A program made the position numbers and the translations under genes. From Apus apus (lineage: Eukaryota; Chordata; Aves; Apodiformes; Apodidae), in assembly GCF_020740795.1 (NCBI RefSeq), contig NC_067304.1, positions 5,756,056 through 5,820,055 of the forward strand: a stretch of DNA of 64,000 nt, written 5' to 3'. The notes under the pieces were generated by a model. It ran no database searches. It was not told where the DNA came from and saw only the letters and a program-made list of their open reading frames with translations. This document shows positions 1-12,430 of this stretch, piece after piece; position 1 is the stretch's first letter; each line of letters opens with the position of its first letter.

Positions 1-3000
1 CAGGGAGAGATGCTACAGCCCAAGCCCTGCCAGGCAGCTGTGATCACCCATCAGCAAGAGGAATCCTCAGCCATGCCAGGAGCTCTCCTGCCCACCAGGC
101 TCACACTCCCCTCCCACCAACTCATTTAGGGATCAGGGGTATCTGATCCCTTTCATCTCAATTCCTACCTGGATGACCCAATGTCACCACAACACCATGA
201 CTTCCCACCCTTTGTTGCTCATATCCACCAAATGCCCATGAAAAGCAGGTGAGAGGAGGCAGAAAATATTGGTCCTTGACCTTATGCAAATACATTCACA
301 CTCAAAGTCTCCCTGGTCAGCTGCTCCTCAGTAAGAGGCAGGAAGCAGCAGCAACACCAGGACATGCAGTGCCCATCCTCTCTTGCCTGGCAAAAAGATT
401 TCCCAGGGATGTGCAGGGTGTTTGGGGTGCCCCTCCAAATAAGTAGAGCAACCAATAAAGTCTCTGTTGTCTAGCTCTGAATATGTCCAAGCTGAAAGCC
501 TTGCACTAGCAGGAGGACAGAAAGGCTCCCCTACTCCAGAGAAGGATTGATCCTGCTGGGTGGGCACCCCCCGCAGCACGGGCACCGCTGCTGCCAGCGG
601 CACAGCTCAGCACACACAGCCCCTGCTGCCACCCTGGCAGGCCAGGCTTGGGGACCAGGAACCTGCTAATCCATGTGAAAGCCACACCATTGCCTTCCCT
701 TGGCTGCCCCCACTCCCAGCACTATCTGCACTGCACGTTTAAATAGAGAGATGAGTGAACTGGGCCTTCAATCACCCCTCAGTGAGAGCCTTTCCACGCA
801 CATCAGCACCTTTATCCCTCCAAATCCAGGCATAATTATTTTTCTATTTTATTTTCAGCTTCCCTCTTGCCTTTACCTTCCCTGCTGTCTCCAACAGCCG
901 TTTCCCAAGTACCAAGAGATTTCCATTGGTCTGCCTGCTTTCCACCCCCAGCACTTCTCTACCACGGCTGCAGTTCCCCCACTATAAATGGCAATGCTGA
1001 GCATCCCCCCCTGGATTTCTCCAGCCTGAGCCCACAGCCAAGGGATGGAGCAATCAGTAATGCAAAGTATAAAGGTTAGAGGGATTTGGAGCCCGAGCAG
1101 ACAATGGAACAGAGGCTGAAATGGATGCTGACAGTGAGTGACCCACCAGAGTTGCACAAGAGCACCCAGGGGGGCTGGCAGACAGCGTGTGCCCGCCAGC
1201 TGGCACCGGGGCATCCCCAGCCAGAGAGCAACCCCTCATCCCATGCCCTCTGCTGAGACTGCAAAACTGACTCCAAATTTGTACCTATTTGGCAATCAAA
1301 CAGGAGCAAGGCTTGTAACCAAAAAAAAAAAAAGCCAATAAAATAAATGTGCCTGCTTTTTCTGGGATGGAACAGGAAAATTGAGTTCAAGGGGTTAATT
1401 TGTGCTTAAATTAGTAGAAAAAGGGAGGGAAAAAATGAGGAAATGCCCAACACACAGGGATTCCTCCTGCAAAGACAGGAGCTGGTATACTCAAAACTCC
1501 CATTAGCCATTAGAGCTGCAAAAGAGAGCAAAGGGTCTCTGAGGAATTTGCTGGCAGTAATGATGCATCTCTCCATTCAGGAAAGGCTCACATACCTGTA
1601 GGCAGAAAGGAAGCAAAGACCCCATTCCTAAAGCTACAACTGGAGAATCCAGTGTAACACACCAGTGGTAATTCTTCTATATCCCTATTAACCCTGGTAC
1701 TTACAAGGCAAGGTATAAAGGAATTTGAAAATTGAATAGTTTAGAGACTTGAAGACTAGAAGAGACTGCTGCAGTCTTGCTGTCTGCCTTCCTCCACAGA
1801 ACTGCCACGAGACCTCGCTCTCTAATTCTGCACCAAATGGATCCTTTCTGCTCGAGGTGTATCACAGCCACCAGAGAGGCACCCAGTCTCCACTTCAAAG
1901 ATGACAAGTGATGCAGATGATCACAGCTGAAGGCCCTTCAGAGTGACCTCTGTGGGTCAGGCAAAGGGAATAATGAGCCCACTCCAACTGGTACTAGGAC
2001 AACCAGTTTACTCAAGGTTTTGCAGACACTCACTTCCCACAGTACAAGCCCCCTCTTCAAGCAAAAGCCACTGTCAAAAGTCAGTGCTAAGTGAAGATTT
2101 CAGAAGTACATTTATGCACAATTTTCCTCAAGTATAAACAGAAATCAGGAAAAAAAAAGCTAGATTAGGAATAATGGCTTGTTTTTTTTTCCTGTCCAAG
2201 GGCCACAGCACCCTTGGGAAGCAGTGGGGCTTTGCAGGAGAGGTAAGCAAACAGCCCCACTCCCTGGGAGCAGCAAAACAGCTCTGAAAAAAAGTGAGTG
2301 TGAGCCTGAAGGGAGGAAATGCCTGAGTGCAACTGTCAGCCTGGAAAAGGACCTGACCAAGGACAGCTCATACCCATCCAGGCCAGGGAGCTGCCCCACT
2401 TTCACACCAACCAAGAGCTCCTGGCCCTCCCCACAGAGCAGCAAACACCCCCCAGCCCAGTGAGAACACAGGCCCTGGAACACAGGCACTGGCTGCCACA
2501 TCTTGGCCTCTGCTTGAAGCAGGATTAAAACCAGAAGGAAGCTGACTCACTCCAGCTGGATTTCACTGCAGAAAACACTGCCTCACCAGAGCTCTGGCGT
2601 TTTCTTCCCTCTGGGGCACCTCTTCCAAGAACCATTTTGTCTGTCCACATTGAACCCACTCCCTTTGGAGCTCCTCCCGCGACAGGTACAGGGTTAACTT
2701 TGCCAGACCGACAGAGAAAGCTCTGAGAAGTGCTTCCCCCAGGACATCACCCCTGTGGCGATTTCAGCTCTGTGCTCAGGCAAACTTATCCATAAGCTCT
2801 TACTCTGATTCGGTGACAGCTTTGCAGCCTGGGATCTGCAGCTGGCTGAACCATTATCCCACCCAGCACCACCTCCTGCCCCCGCACAACCAGCAGGACT
2901 GAGAGCAGTTCAGAAGCTTTTCCAAGTCTTTGTGAAAGACCTGAAGTCTTCCTGTTTTTCACAAGTGAAATACAAGTTCAGTTCATAACAAAAAAGCTGG

Positions 3001-3283
3001 GAGGTAGGAAGGCTTGGGATATTTGGGACACAAAAGCTTCACACCCAGCTTTTCTTTTGCTGCCTTTCCCTGCCACTGTGTTCACACCCAGCTCCTCTTC
3101 TCTGCTGCAGGGATGGAGGAGCTGTCTGGGCTTGAGGGGACACCACAGATGGTGTGATGACCCAGCACAGCTGGAAGGGGATAAATCTCTGAAATAGGTT
3201 AAACTCATCCCTGCAAAATGGTAGGGTGGATAGGATGGATAGAGGCATTAGCAGGAGGCTGAGGAGCACAGGGGTGACCGTAC
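1..3283 (-). other. LAMB3: LAMB3 intron (downstream of second coding exon), incomplete
   Basis: This stretch follows the donor of the second coding exon of LAMB3 on the minus strand. I looked for the next laminin N-terminal exon, whose human counterpart begins WQMKCCKCD, and saw nothing like it on the minus strand. The intron therefore probably runs past the left edge. It contains a run of 13 A at about 1,321-1,333 and otherwise ordinary sequence. No second gene was recognised. Confidence 0.7.
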
Positions 3284-3986
3284 CTCGCGATGGGGTGTGC
3301 AGTAGGTCTCAGGCTTGGTGAGGCCACAGGTGGAGGAAGCTCTGAGGAGATGGGCTCGTCCCAGCAGGAGGTCTCCATCAGGGGGGTAGCAGGCTCCCTG
3401 GGGACAGGCTCCCTGTGCCTCCAGGAGCCACGGGGCAGCTGGAACAGCAGGAAAACAGGACTTGTGGTTTTGTCAGGGCAGCACAGAGACATCAACCAGC
3501 ACGTCTGCTGTTCCCTACAACAGACCAACTACAAGGTCATTCTTGGCACAAACCCACAAAACGCAGATGGCAAAAAGCACAGAGGTATTTTGCCCCTGAA
3601 TCACCTTCATTTTTAATAAGGCATTTTTTTAAGTGCTTTGTGCTATCAGTCACTTCTGAAACTCTCCTTCACCACGACCCCAGTGTTTGGGCCACCGGGA
3701 TGCTCAGTCCCCTGCCCCTCGCACCGAGCAGCCCTGCCTGAGGCCCCCCGTGTCCCTGCACAGCCACCCCTGGAGCTGGCTGCTCAGGACAGAGCAGCCT
3801 TTTGCCAAACACCAGCTTGTTATCAACTACCAGTCCCCGAGCTGCTGCCACAACACTGCTACTAGCACAAAGCTTCCATTAGCAGTGTTGCTATTTAATC
3901 AGACCCCCCCAGAAGCAGCGGGCAGCCAGAGCCTTACCCAGCAGTACAAATAATGCCCACGGCCAAAGCTGGCAGCAAGAATCCAT
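3284..3986 (-). CDS. LAMB3: Laminin subunit beta-3, first two coding exons (5' partial gene)
   Basis: LAMB3 is the beta chain of laminin-332, the secreted basement-membrane trimer that anchors epithelia. Coding exon A is 3,938-3,986 (16 codons plus one base, donor GTAAGG) and coding exon B is 3,284-3,438 (two bases plus 51 codons, donor GTACGG). Joined, they give 68 residues: a hydrophobic signal peptide starting [13 protein letters not shown] and ending near LLEAQG, then the start of the laminin N-terminal domain. That start includes [11 protein letters not shown] and [13 protein letters not shown], nearly identical to my recollection of human LAMB3. The ATG lies 16 bases inside an exon whose acceptor is at 4,003-4,004. 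The rest of the gene is outside the window. Neighbour order and strand match the mammalian LAMB3-G0S2 arrangement. Confidence 0.93.
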
Positions 3987-4319
3987 CCTGCCGAGGACAC
4001 ACCTAGGGAAGAATTTGCAGCATGAGCAAAAATGAACACAAACTGCCAGTCTAAAACTCAGCCTGGGTCCTTAACGTTCCTTCTTTGTTTATAGGGGCAT
4101 ATTTTTAATCGCTCTACAACAGAATAACACGGGTGGAAAAACCAAGAACAACAGAGAGGAAAACCAGACGCTCAGAATGTATTTGTTTGTTTCCACTGAA
4201 CAAAGAATCCCAGCTTTTCAACTCACTGACGGCGCAGGCAGAAGAGTCTCCCCAAGTGCCTAAGAGACTGCCCTCTTCCCCAGGCTCTATCTCCGAATCT
4301 TTATGTTACTGCTGAGGTG

Positions 4320-4850
4320 AACCGCAGCACAGCACCCGCCTCTCCGCAGAGCTGGGATTTCTGTCGCTCCCGGCCGCCCGCAGCCCCCTGCCCGCGGCGG
4401 GGAGGGAGCCGGCACCCAGGGCAGGTCCAGGGCTGGAGGCGATGCCCACAGGCTGCGCACCCGCGGGTACCCCCACAAACACACCCACAGCACAGCCCCC
4501 CCCCTCCCGGGCACGCTGCACCCCCGCCCCACCCTTCGCCCCGCGTTTCCAGATCAGGAGACGCCGGGGGCCCCAAAATCTTGTTCTGTGAAAAGAAAAA
4601 AGAAACCGGGAAAAAAATCTCCGCAGGAGCTGCTCCTGCTGCAGGGACCTGCGGGGCGGCAGAGCCACCCGCGCAGCCCCCTCACCTGCCGCAGCACCGT
4701 CCCCGCCGGCTCCCCTCGCCCCTGCCTGGGGGGCTGCCTCTGCCCCCCGAGCCTCCGGCAGCCGATCCGCGACCGCAAGAGCCCTCTGAGCCCCGGCTCT
4801 GTCCTCTGCCGGCTTTTAATAACAGGCAGCTGCCTCACCTGGGAGAGTAG
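4320..4850 (-). promoter_or_regulatory. LAMB3: CpG-island promoter and probable non-coding exon 1 of LAMB3
   Basis: This is a GC-rich, CpG-dense block upstream of the LAMB3 start on the minus strand. A good minus-strand donor (CGGCAG before GTGAGG) ends a probable 5' UTR exon at 4,686, and the exon would begin near 4,830. A second possible donor lies at about 4,828-4,832. It would splice to the acceptor just before the LAMB3 ATG, at 4,003-4,004. Island and splice signals are seen; the assignment to LAMB3 is inferred from strand and distance. Confidence 0.6.
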
Positions 4851-7800
4851 GTGCCTGTGGGTGTAGTAATGATAAAGAGAGTGATTCAGGGATCCTCAGA
4901 CACACACACCCAGTTCCCACACAGCTCACGGCAGCTCCCAGACGGGGCGCACGGCCGCAGACATAAGTCACTGAGGAGGATGAGGGCGGGGGGAACCAGC
5001 TGCTCTGCAGGTAACCAGCCAGTGAAAGCCCCTCCGGGATAACCCCCAGGGACCTGGGACACGGCTGGGACATCACCAGCCAGCTTGGAACCTGCTGCTG
5101 CACAACTCCGTGTCAGGGCCACGTACCCCAATCTTTACCCACCCTCTCAGACAGGTTTTGTGTACCCTGCTTAGCACCACGATGACAAGGCAGCATCTAC
5201 ACTTGACCATCCACATTAATTGATAATTTAAAGCCATTAGGGGTGTTCACCTGAGTTATAATCACACTGTGCATTCACATGTCAGACTTGAGGCTGAAGG
5301 CAACCTGGAGCTCAGCGCTGGGCTGGGCAGGCAGGAGGGGTCACCAGCCCCTCTCCTGCACTGGGACTCCTCAAGACACCAAATTAAGCAAAACGAGCTT
5401 GAGGATTATTTACAAAATTCAACCTTGTGAACTCCCTAGATCTGAGAAATGACAAAGAAGAGACATTTTTAAAGAAATGTAGTTCCTGTTTGAGTATCTA
5501 GAAAAGTGCCAAGATTTCCAAAAGGTCTATGTATCATCTCCAGCATGGTTCCAGTACCAGCTTGGGAGCCTGTGGAAGACCCACAGCCTCAGCTTCATGC
5601 CCAGCTGATGAGGAGCCCTTCTCCCCTACTTCAGACCTAATTCAGAGCTCTCTTGCACTGGACATGTTTCAGTGTCACTGCTGCTTTGTGTGACTATTAA
5701 TGGAAACAGGATCATACTTCCATTGTTTTTTACTGTGCCAGCAAAGGTCATTTTAACCAATCCATTTAAACTGCCAACTTTTGGGTGAATGTGGCTGGGA
5801 GTGCAGCAGAAGTAGCCCCCACCACCCCGCAGTGTTCCAGGCACTGCTCACGTGCTGCATTTCAGCTAAAATCAAGCCATTTCCAGTCACTGAAATGACC
5901 CAAACATCACACCTCCTCTCCCGTCCTGGTCAGGGGCTCAGCAGACCACATCAGATGCCTGGGGCTCTTTGCTCCTGTTGCTGTGCTGTGTGTGACCTAC
6001 CTCACAGGCACATGTGAGCTGAGGATCAGGAGCTTAGAGAAAGGGCACAGGCAGAGCTGGAAAAATATTGTCCCTAAGGCTACAGTACGTGAAACGTGGG
6101 CTGAGCTCCTGCCTCCGAAGTGTGCCGGGCTGGGTGTGCCTGCCCAGGCTCAGCAGTGCCCTAACCACACATTCCTCCTCCTGCAGCGAAGGTGCCTCCC
6201 CTCCCTGTCTCAGCTGGCAGCAAAAAGGAAGCGGGAAGAAACACTGGAACATTTTACAGTGGAAGAGAGAGCTGAGACGTGCCGGGAGCTGCCGGCACCG
6301 CTCCTGCAGGCTGGCTGTGAGCAGAGCCCTGCTGGGGATGCTCCACCCCAGATTAGTGCACAGCACGGGACGCGGCAGCTCTGCCCCACAAACAAGGGCA
6401 GGACTGGAAAATGCTACCTCAGCCACAAGCTGTTCGAATGAATCGTCCAAAAAAACCCAAAACCAACAAACCACCAAAACCCCCTTGATCCAGCCTTTCC
6501 TCCTCCAGCTGCCCCAGCTGTGCAAACCATCACCTGGAGTTGCAGGCTCTGCAAGTTCAAACAAGAACAAAAGCAGGGAAGAGTCTCACTTCTAGAGTAT
6601 CTACTGCAAATCGATGAAAGCATGAAAGCAAGCAGCTGGGTCACCAGCTGGGTGCTCAGGGACAGGAGAGCTCGGAGCAGGGGATCCCACACACAGCCCT
6701 GTGTCCTGCTGGGACTCAGGCTCACGCTCTGCTCCAGGCTGTGCCTGCCCATGTTACCACCGTCCTGAGCACAGGGAGTGAGGATGTGTTACAGACTGAG
6801 AGACACCAAGACAGCAGGGCCAGCTAAACATGGAGGAGGCAGAACAGTAAAAATGCTCTACAGAAAATAAATTATGGATGTGGGAGCAATCCTCTGTGAC
6901 CAGTGGGATGGACAAGATGTTCTCAGCACTGCCAGTGCCCTTCCAGCTTAGCCTGCAGCTGCACCAGCCTGTGCCGAGATGTGTCAGAGCCCACGAGCCT
7001 CTGATGGCTGGGCAAGACAATCCCTGGAAAACAAACAGAACTGACTTCCACAGGAAACTGTGCTCTGAGTCATGGGACACCCCCTGCCCTGACATGGTGC
7101 TCCTGTTAGGAAGCACCACTCTGCTGGATCATCTCCAGGATGAGATGCTCCCACTCCCCACTGCACCGTCACACCCGGTGACGCTCCTGTGAGCAGGGTA
7201 AGTTTGAGCTCCTGCTCTGCAGTGCACGTGTGATCTGCTAAGCAGCTTCCATGTCCTATCACAGGGATCCTTGTCAGAGGCAGAAAAGCTCCATATTGTG
7301 CTGCCCCATACCTGTCATGATGGGCTGAAGACTTCAGTGCCAGGGACAGACTGGAGGGGACACACTTTAGAGGGCTCTGCCCTTTCCACACTTGGAAGAA
7401 GCCAAGAAAGTTGCTGCAGGCTTGGTTTTAAGTATCAGGTGGAAGAGGTCACAGCATTAAGACTATAAATGCACCTCAGCCAGTGGCAGAAAAAGCTGAT
7501 CTTTCCACAAAAAGGTGCATAAGAGCCCTGCCAGCTGGGGACATGTGTGTCCCTTGGTGTCACAAGCTCACCTTCTGCAATGGTTAATACCTGCCAAGCC
7601 TCTGCTTTTATAACTAGGGTGGGTCCTTAGCTGACAGGCAGCCAGAGCCCTGCTGCCATGTGCAGGTGGATTCCCTGCACCCCGGGATTCCCTGCCCCCT
7701 TTCTAGGCTCCAACACCGGGGACAGCGTGGGACGAGCTGCAGGGGAGGGAGGCACCAGGGGGACACCATCCTGAGGCAGCTCCCAGGGAACAAACCTGCT

Positions 7801-7949
7801 CGGGAGGCAGCAGCTGGAGGTGGGTCGGGTGTGAGTCCTGCATGAGTCGCTTTGTTTTACTTCCTCTGAGCTGACATTTCCTTTCTGTTCAGATTAAAGG
7901 CACGCGGGTACTTTACTCCTTGGGGAGCTTTTCCAAGGACACCATCAGA

Positions 7950-8270
7950 GTTCAGGAGCTCTCGATTCAGTCGTTGAGGCGTGATAAGTTAGTCAGCACT
8001 CACCGGGCTGGAACGACTGCATTCAATTAGTTTTTAATTACTCTCTCTGGAGCTCAGAAGAGCACAAAGGTAACTGGAAGTCAGGGTCAGAGCACCGCGA
8101 GCAAGGACACTTAATCTCTTGAAACCTAAAACCTCCATTAAGGAAAAAGGATGCTAATTGAGTATAATTTTATAGCTTGAGTATATCAATATTAAACAAT
8201 ACTTAATGCTGCTGTTGCATTTTTCATTGAAGAATTAATAAATGCCTGAAACACAATTCCTGAAAGCACA
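7950..8270. promoter_or_regulatory. Candidate AT-rich regulatory element
   Basis: This block stands out from its GC-rich surroundings. It has several TAATT-core homeodomain-type motifs, including TTTTTAATTA at about 8,030 and GCTAATTGAG at about 8,152, followed by a long AT-rich stretch. It has no coding potential. Calling it regulatory is inference from composition only. Confidence 0.25.
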
Positions 8271-11109
8271 TTTGCTCTGTTGGCAGCTGCTATTACAAAT
8301 GGCAAAATAAGGCAGAGGGGTGATTTGCTTAGTCATGCCAAGCAGGATCTTGGCACAGGGGAGGGAAAATTTAAGAGCCTGCAGTCCCAGTCCCCTCCTG
8401 CCCCTGCCTTCCCAGAGCTGGGATGAATGTCCAAATGTTCTGCAGCATCAGGGCAGACACAGCCTGGTGTGAGCCCTGTCAGCTGCATGAAACATTGGTG
8501 GAAAAACCTGGGGGGAGGCACAAGATCTGGAGCTGGAAGCACTGAAGCTACAGGGGAAGAGGGAGACTTGGGAAGGTTTTGCCTGGGGTAAGAGATGCTG
8601 TCCCATGCTCTAGCTGTTTGTCAACTCTGCTGATTTCAGTAATAAAACAGTGTTTCCTCCACCCCATCTTTTCATTTCCCATTTTAATTAAAACTTGATC
8701 AGCAAACCACCTCCTTGCTCCAGCACATGCAAAAGATTTAAAACAGTCTTTGGTAATAGTCATTTTTTTCTTTAAAAAGCATTCAATTAATTTCTAATGA
8801 AATTCCAATTCATATCCTAAAAACCCTACTCCTGCTCTGAAAGCAAATAGAACTTTGACCCAAAAAGAAGCTGACCTAGTTTAGGTTTAAGTACAAGTTA
8901 CCCTGGGAGCTGGCTCTGGGGACAGTGACCCTCGGGCTGCTGCCTGGTTACCAACTGGCCCCAAGCCAGAGGGCAGCTGGTCTGTGCACAGCAATGGCCC
9001 CAAATCCTGGGAAAGGCACAGGTAGGATCAGCTCTCCAGGCTGTCAGCATTCACCCTGAAGTCAGACTGGTCCTTTTTTCCCTGCCAGCTCCTTTCCACA
9101 GGCCAAGGAAAACACAGGGTTGGGGCAGGACCTGGTGGGAGCCAGGGCTGGGGCTGCCCACCTCCCCCAGCAGACTGGGATGGGCAGCAGAGCTGGCAGG
9201 GCCAGCAGGCTGAGGAGCCTGCCTGCTTTCCACTGGGAGGTTTGATAAAATTACCCTCACAGAGGAACATCTTTATTTTTCCATCTGTCATTTTCCACAG
9301 GAGAAAAAAATATTTCATTCATGCCAGCTGGAGGATTTGGGCTTTTCCAGGCTGTGGTGCTGGAGCAGGGACAAGGTCTTGTCACTCTCACTGCCACCAG
9401 CCCATGAGCCCCTCAGCACAGCAGCAAGTCCAAATTAAGGAGGTTTTTAGGAGCTCCCTTTAGGCCAAGTATCCAACTTGACACCACAAGTGATGACTGA
9501 AATGGAGGTCACACTATTTTCTGATCCCTGTTACCAGCTTGTTCCTCCCCCCATCTGCTGGAATTAAACAAGGGACTCGCAGTGCAGGGGGTTGATCCTG
9601 GCAGGGTAAAACACAGGTGCTGTGCCCAATCTTTGCTCCCCTCCCCGGGCAGCACAAGGGGCTGGACCACCCCTGACCACGCTGCGGAGCTCACGCTCGT
9701 CACAGACAAAGTCCAGAAGCACCTGACCCTTGTCCACAGATGGATGTGTGGAAGATGAAGCAACACATCCCTACCTCAGCAGTGCTCCTGCCCAGACCCA
9801 CTGAGGTGATGCTGTGCCAAATTCTGGGAATTGTCACCAAGGAGCAGGGGTCAGCTCTGCATTTTGTCTCAAGTTCCCCTCCACAATTCTACAAAACCCA
9901 GAGCCATGTTCCAGGCTGGTGGGAAGGGATCTGCTCAGCATGGGGCTGGCCTCCCAGCTAGGTCAAGATGGGTCCCTGCACTCACAATTCTTGCACAGAA
10001 GCATTGTGTTAATTATGTTGTAACATCCTCCTCCAAAGTAAATAATACTGAATGAAAATTTTTTTTTAAAAAAAAGAAGAATTCAGAATTTGGTTTCAGA
10101 CCAGAGAACGTGGCCAGGCCCAAGGCAGGAGGGCTGGCAGAGCCCAGCTGTGGGAAAAGGGGCAATATTAGGTGCTGAGCACCACAGAGGGGCTGTTCCT
10201 CTGTGACCTCCTCTCCAGGAGGCAGCCATCACTGCCCCAAACTGGCCAGGTCCCCACACCTGCCCATCTCATCTCCACATTTGCCCACCTTGGCCCTGCC
10301 CATCGCAGCCCAGGCACCGCGGGAACTGCTGGGGTAACCACACCAAGGCTTGGTCACTGTGGTACCAAGGACATAAGGACAGGCCCTCAACACATCTCGC
10401 TGAGCTTTGGGGTTTCCTTTTCTCTTTATATCCTTATTTTACTCAGGTGCTTTGGTGGGACAACCCCTACAGGACACTCACGCCCAAACAGACCAACGGT
10501 CCTGAAGTTGCCGCGGGGTGCTCTGGCAGCAGGAGCTCCAGGGTTGTTTCCCTTCCAGCCCCTCTCACAGCTCTCCCAGGAGCTGCCAGCACGCACCCGC
10601 AGCGTGCCCAGCGCCTGCTGCCCCCCTGCCCAGGATGTGTCCCCACTGCCAGCACACAGCAGCTGCCAGCCAAGGGACATGACTGAAACAGGAGCCGAAC
10701 CCAAAGAGCTCACCAGCTCAGCCAGCCCCACTCCAGCCCTTCTGTTGAGCTGGGAATGCTCACAGCTCCTGTCCTCAAGCACATCGACCCTCAGCAAGGG
10801 CAGAGCTCTCTTCTCCCATGCTCCCGTTCCCCAGAGCAGCACCAAGGTTATCCTTGGCAGAGCTGCCCTGGAGCAGCAGTGGGTGCTCCTGCACCCTCCA
10901 AGGCAATTTCAAAGCAGCTTTACCCGACCTGGTGGCTCAGCTGAGCTCAGCACGTGTGAAGCCAGTGAGGAGAGCAGCATCACCTCCCTCAGCCTCTCTG
11001 AGCCTCTCTGAGCAGTCACACATCTCAGCCTTCCCCAACAAGACTCAGGTCAAGCCCCAGGTGCTCACCCCGCTCTGCAAACTCAGGCAAAGCTCTGACT
11101 CCAAATGAC

Positions 11110-11440
11110 ATTAAACTCTTGCAGTTTTCCCAGCTATAAAGCCTGGTTTAATCAAAGTTACAATTAAACCTGACAACCTCCTTGTGCAGACTCTGTTAAA
11201 TAAGATTAGGAACAGCTAAAATTAGTCTAATTTAGTGTTAATCATTAATCCTTTTATCCACTCTTAATCCAATTTAAATGTCCACACAACGAGCTTGCAC
11301 AGACTTTGCTACTCAAATTTAAAACAAAATTTCATTAAATATTATTTAATTAAATCAACACAATCTGAATGCTGCTGCAAGGGGCAGTTGCCACAGATGA
11401 TTATCAGCTGTTTGGTTAACACTCAAATTTACTGGACTCT
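11110..11440. promoter_or_regulatory. Candidate AT-rich enhancer with an HNF1-like palindrome
   Basis: The segment is strongly AT-rich. At 11,237-11,249 it has GTTAATCATTAAT, one mismatch from the HNF1 consensus GTTAATNATTAAC. Nearby are an ATCAAAG TCF/LEF-type site at about 11,151, a TTATC GATA-type site at about 11,401 and a GTTAAC half-site at about 11,415. It lies 3 kb upstream of G0S2 and 9 kb upstream of HSD11B1, genes known to be strongly expressed in liver. Motifs are seen; function is inferred. Confidence 0.3.
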
Positions 11441-12364
11441 GTACTGTCTCAACAGCTCCAGCTCTTAGCACATGGATGTCTCCATCCATATTTAATGCAT
11501 AAAAGTACCCTTCCTAGCCCTCAGGTTGGAAAAGAGACTTCCATATATAAGGTTCAGGAGGCAAAGAGAATCCTGGTTAAAAAAAAAGAACTTAAAAAAA
11601 ATAATATAAAAAACCCACAACATTTTTTTAGGCAAAATGTCAGGATTCCAACACTTCACAGTGACCTTTGTTTCCAAGATTGCATCTCTCTGTGCAGGGC
11701 CTGGGCAGCCTCTCCAGGGCTGGAAGGAGAGAGCAGGACTGCACAGCCAGGAGCCTCCCCATGCAGCAGGGCCTGGCTGGAGGAATGGTGACCTTGAACT
11801 TTCCCTGTCTAATTGCTGTCTCCTCCAGCTATCTTCCCTGCAATGGTCATTTTTCAAAGCATTGCAGGGGAGAAAAATGTCCCTTGGATGCAGGAATCAG
11901 CTGCAACCTTTGCTGCCAAGTTGGCAGAGCTGATAAGGATCTTTTATTTAAAGAAAAAAACCCAGACACTGAGGAGGGTAGACAAGTCTTTAGCAACTTT
12001 TACAGCCAGTCTTGCAATACCATTTCCTAAGCACATTCAAAACTTGCAAAAAACCCAAAAAAAGCCCCAAGTTTTCCCCGGCAGTTTCCTTGGAGCCTCT
12101 GCCCACCCTCCCGCCCCGGGGCTGCAGGGAAGTCCTCCCTCCTCCTCCCAGGGACGTGCGGGACTGCAGGAGCCAGGGCTGACTCACTGCTCCACACATG
12201 CACACACAGAGCTCAGCTAGGAAGGGGAAAAGAAAAAAGCAAAAAAAAAGCCCCAACAAAGTGAAGCACCAGGTCCCTTGGCAGGGCAGGGCAGCCAGAG
12301 CCCACCCCCCCAAGGTCAGGGAGCTGAGCAGTCTGCAGGGTGTCGTTTAGGCTGGTTTTAACTA

Positions 12365-12430
12365 CAGAATCAGAAAATGGTTTGGGTTGGAAAGGACCTT
12401 AAAGATCATCTTGTCCAGCCCTTACGAGCC
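12365..12430 (-). mobile_element. CR1 LINE 3' tail fragment
   Basis: The text GGTTGGAAAGGACCTTAAAG followed by ATCATC and GTCCAGCCC is the reverse complement of the conserved avian CR1 3' end. It is a short, diverged, 5'-truncated fragment, so the element points to the minus strand. The match may extend weakly to about 12,500. Confidence 0.85.

Noticed and set aside
10172-11011. Plus-strand open frame of 279 codons upstream of G0S2
   Set aside because: It begins at GTG, and the ATG-initiated part is much shorter. Composition is that of random GC-rich DNA and no homologue was recognised. A protein search against bird genomes would settle it.
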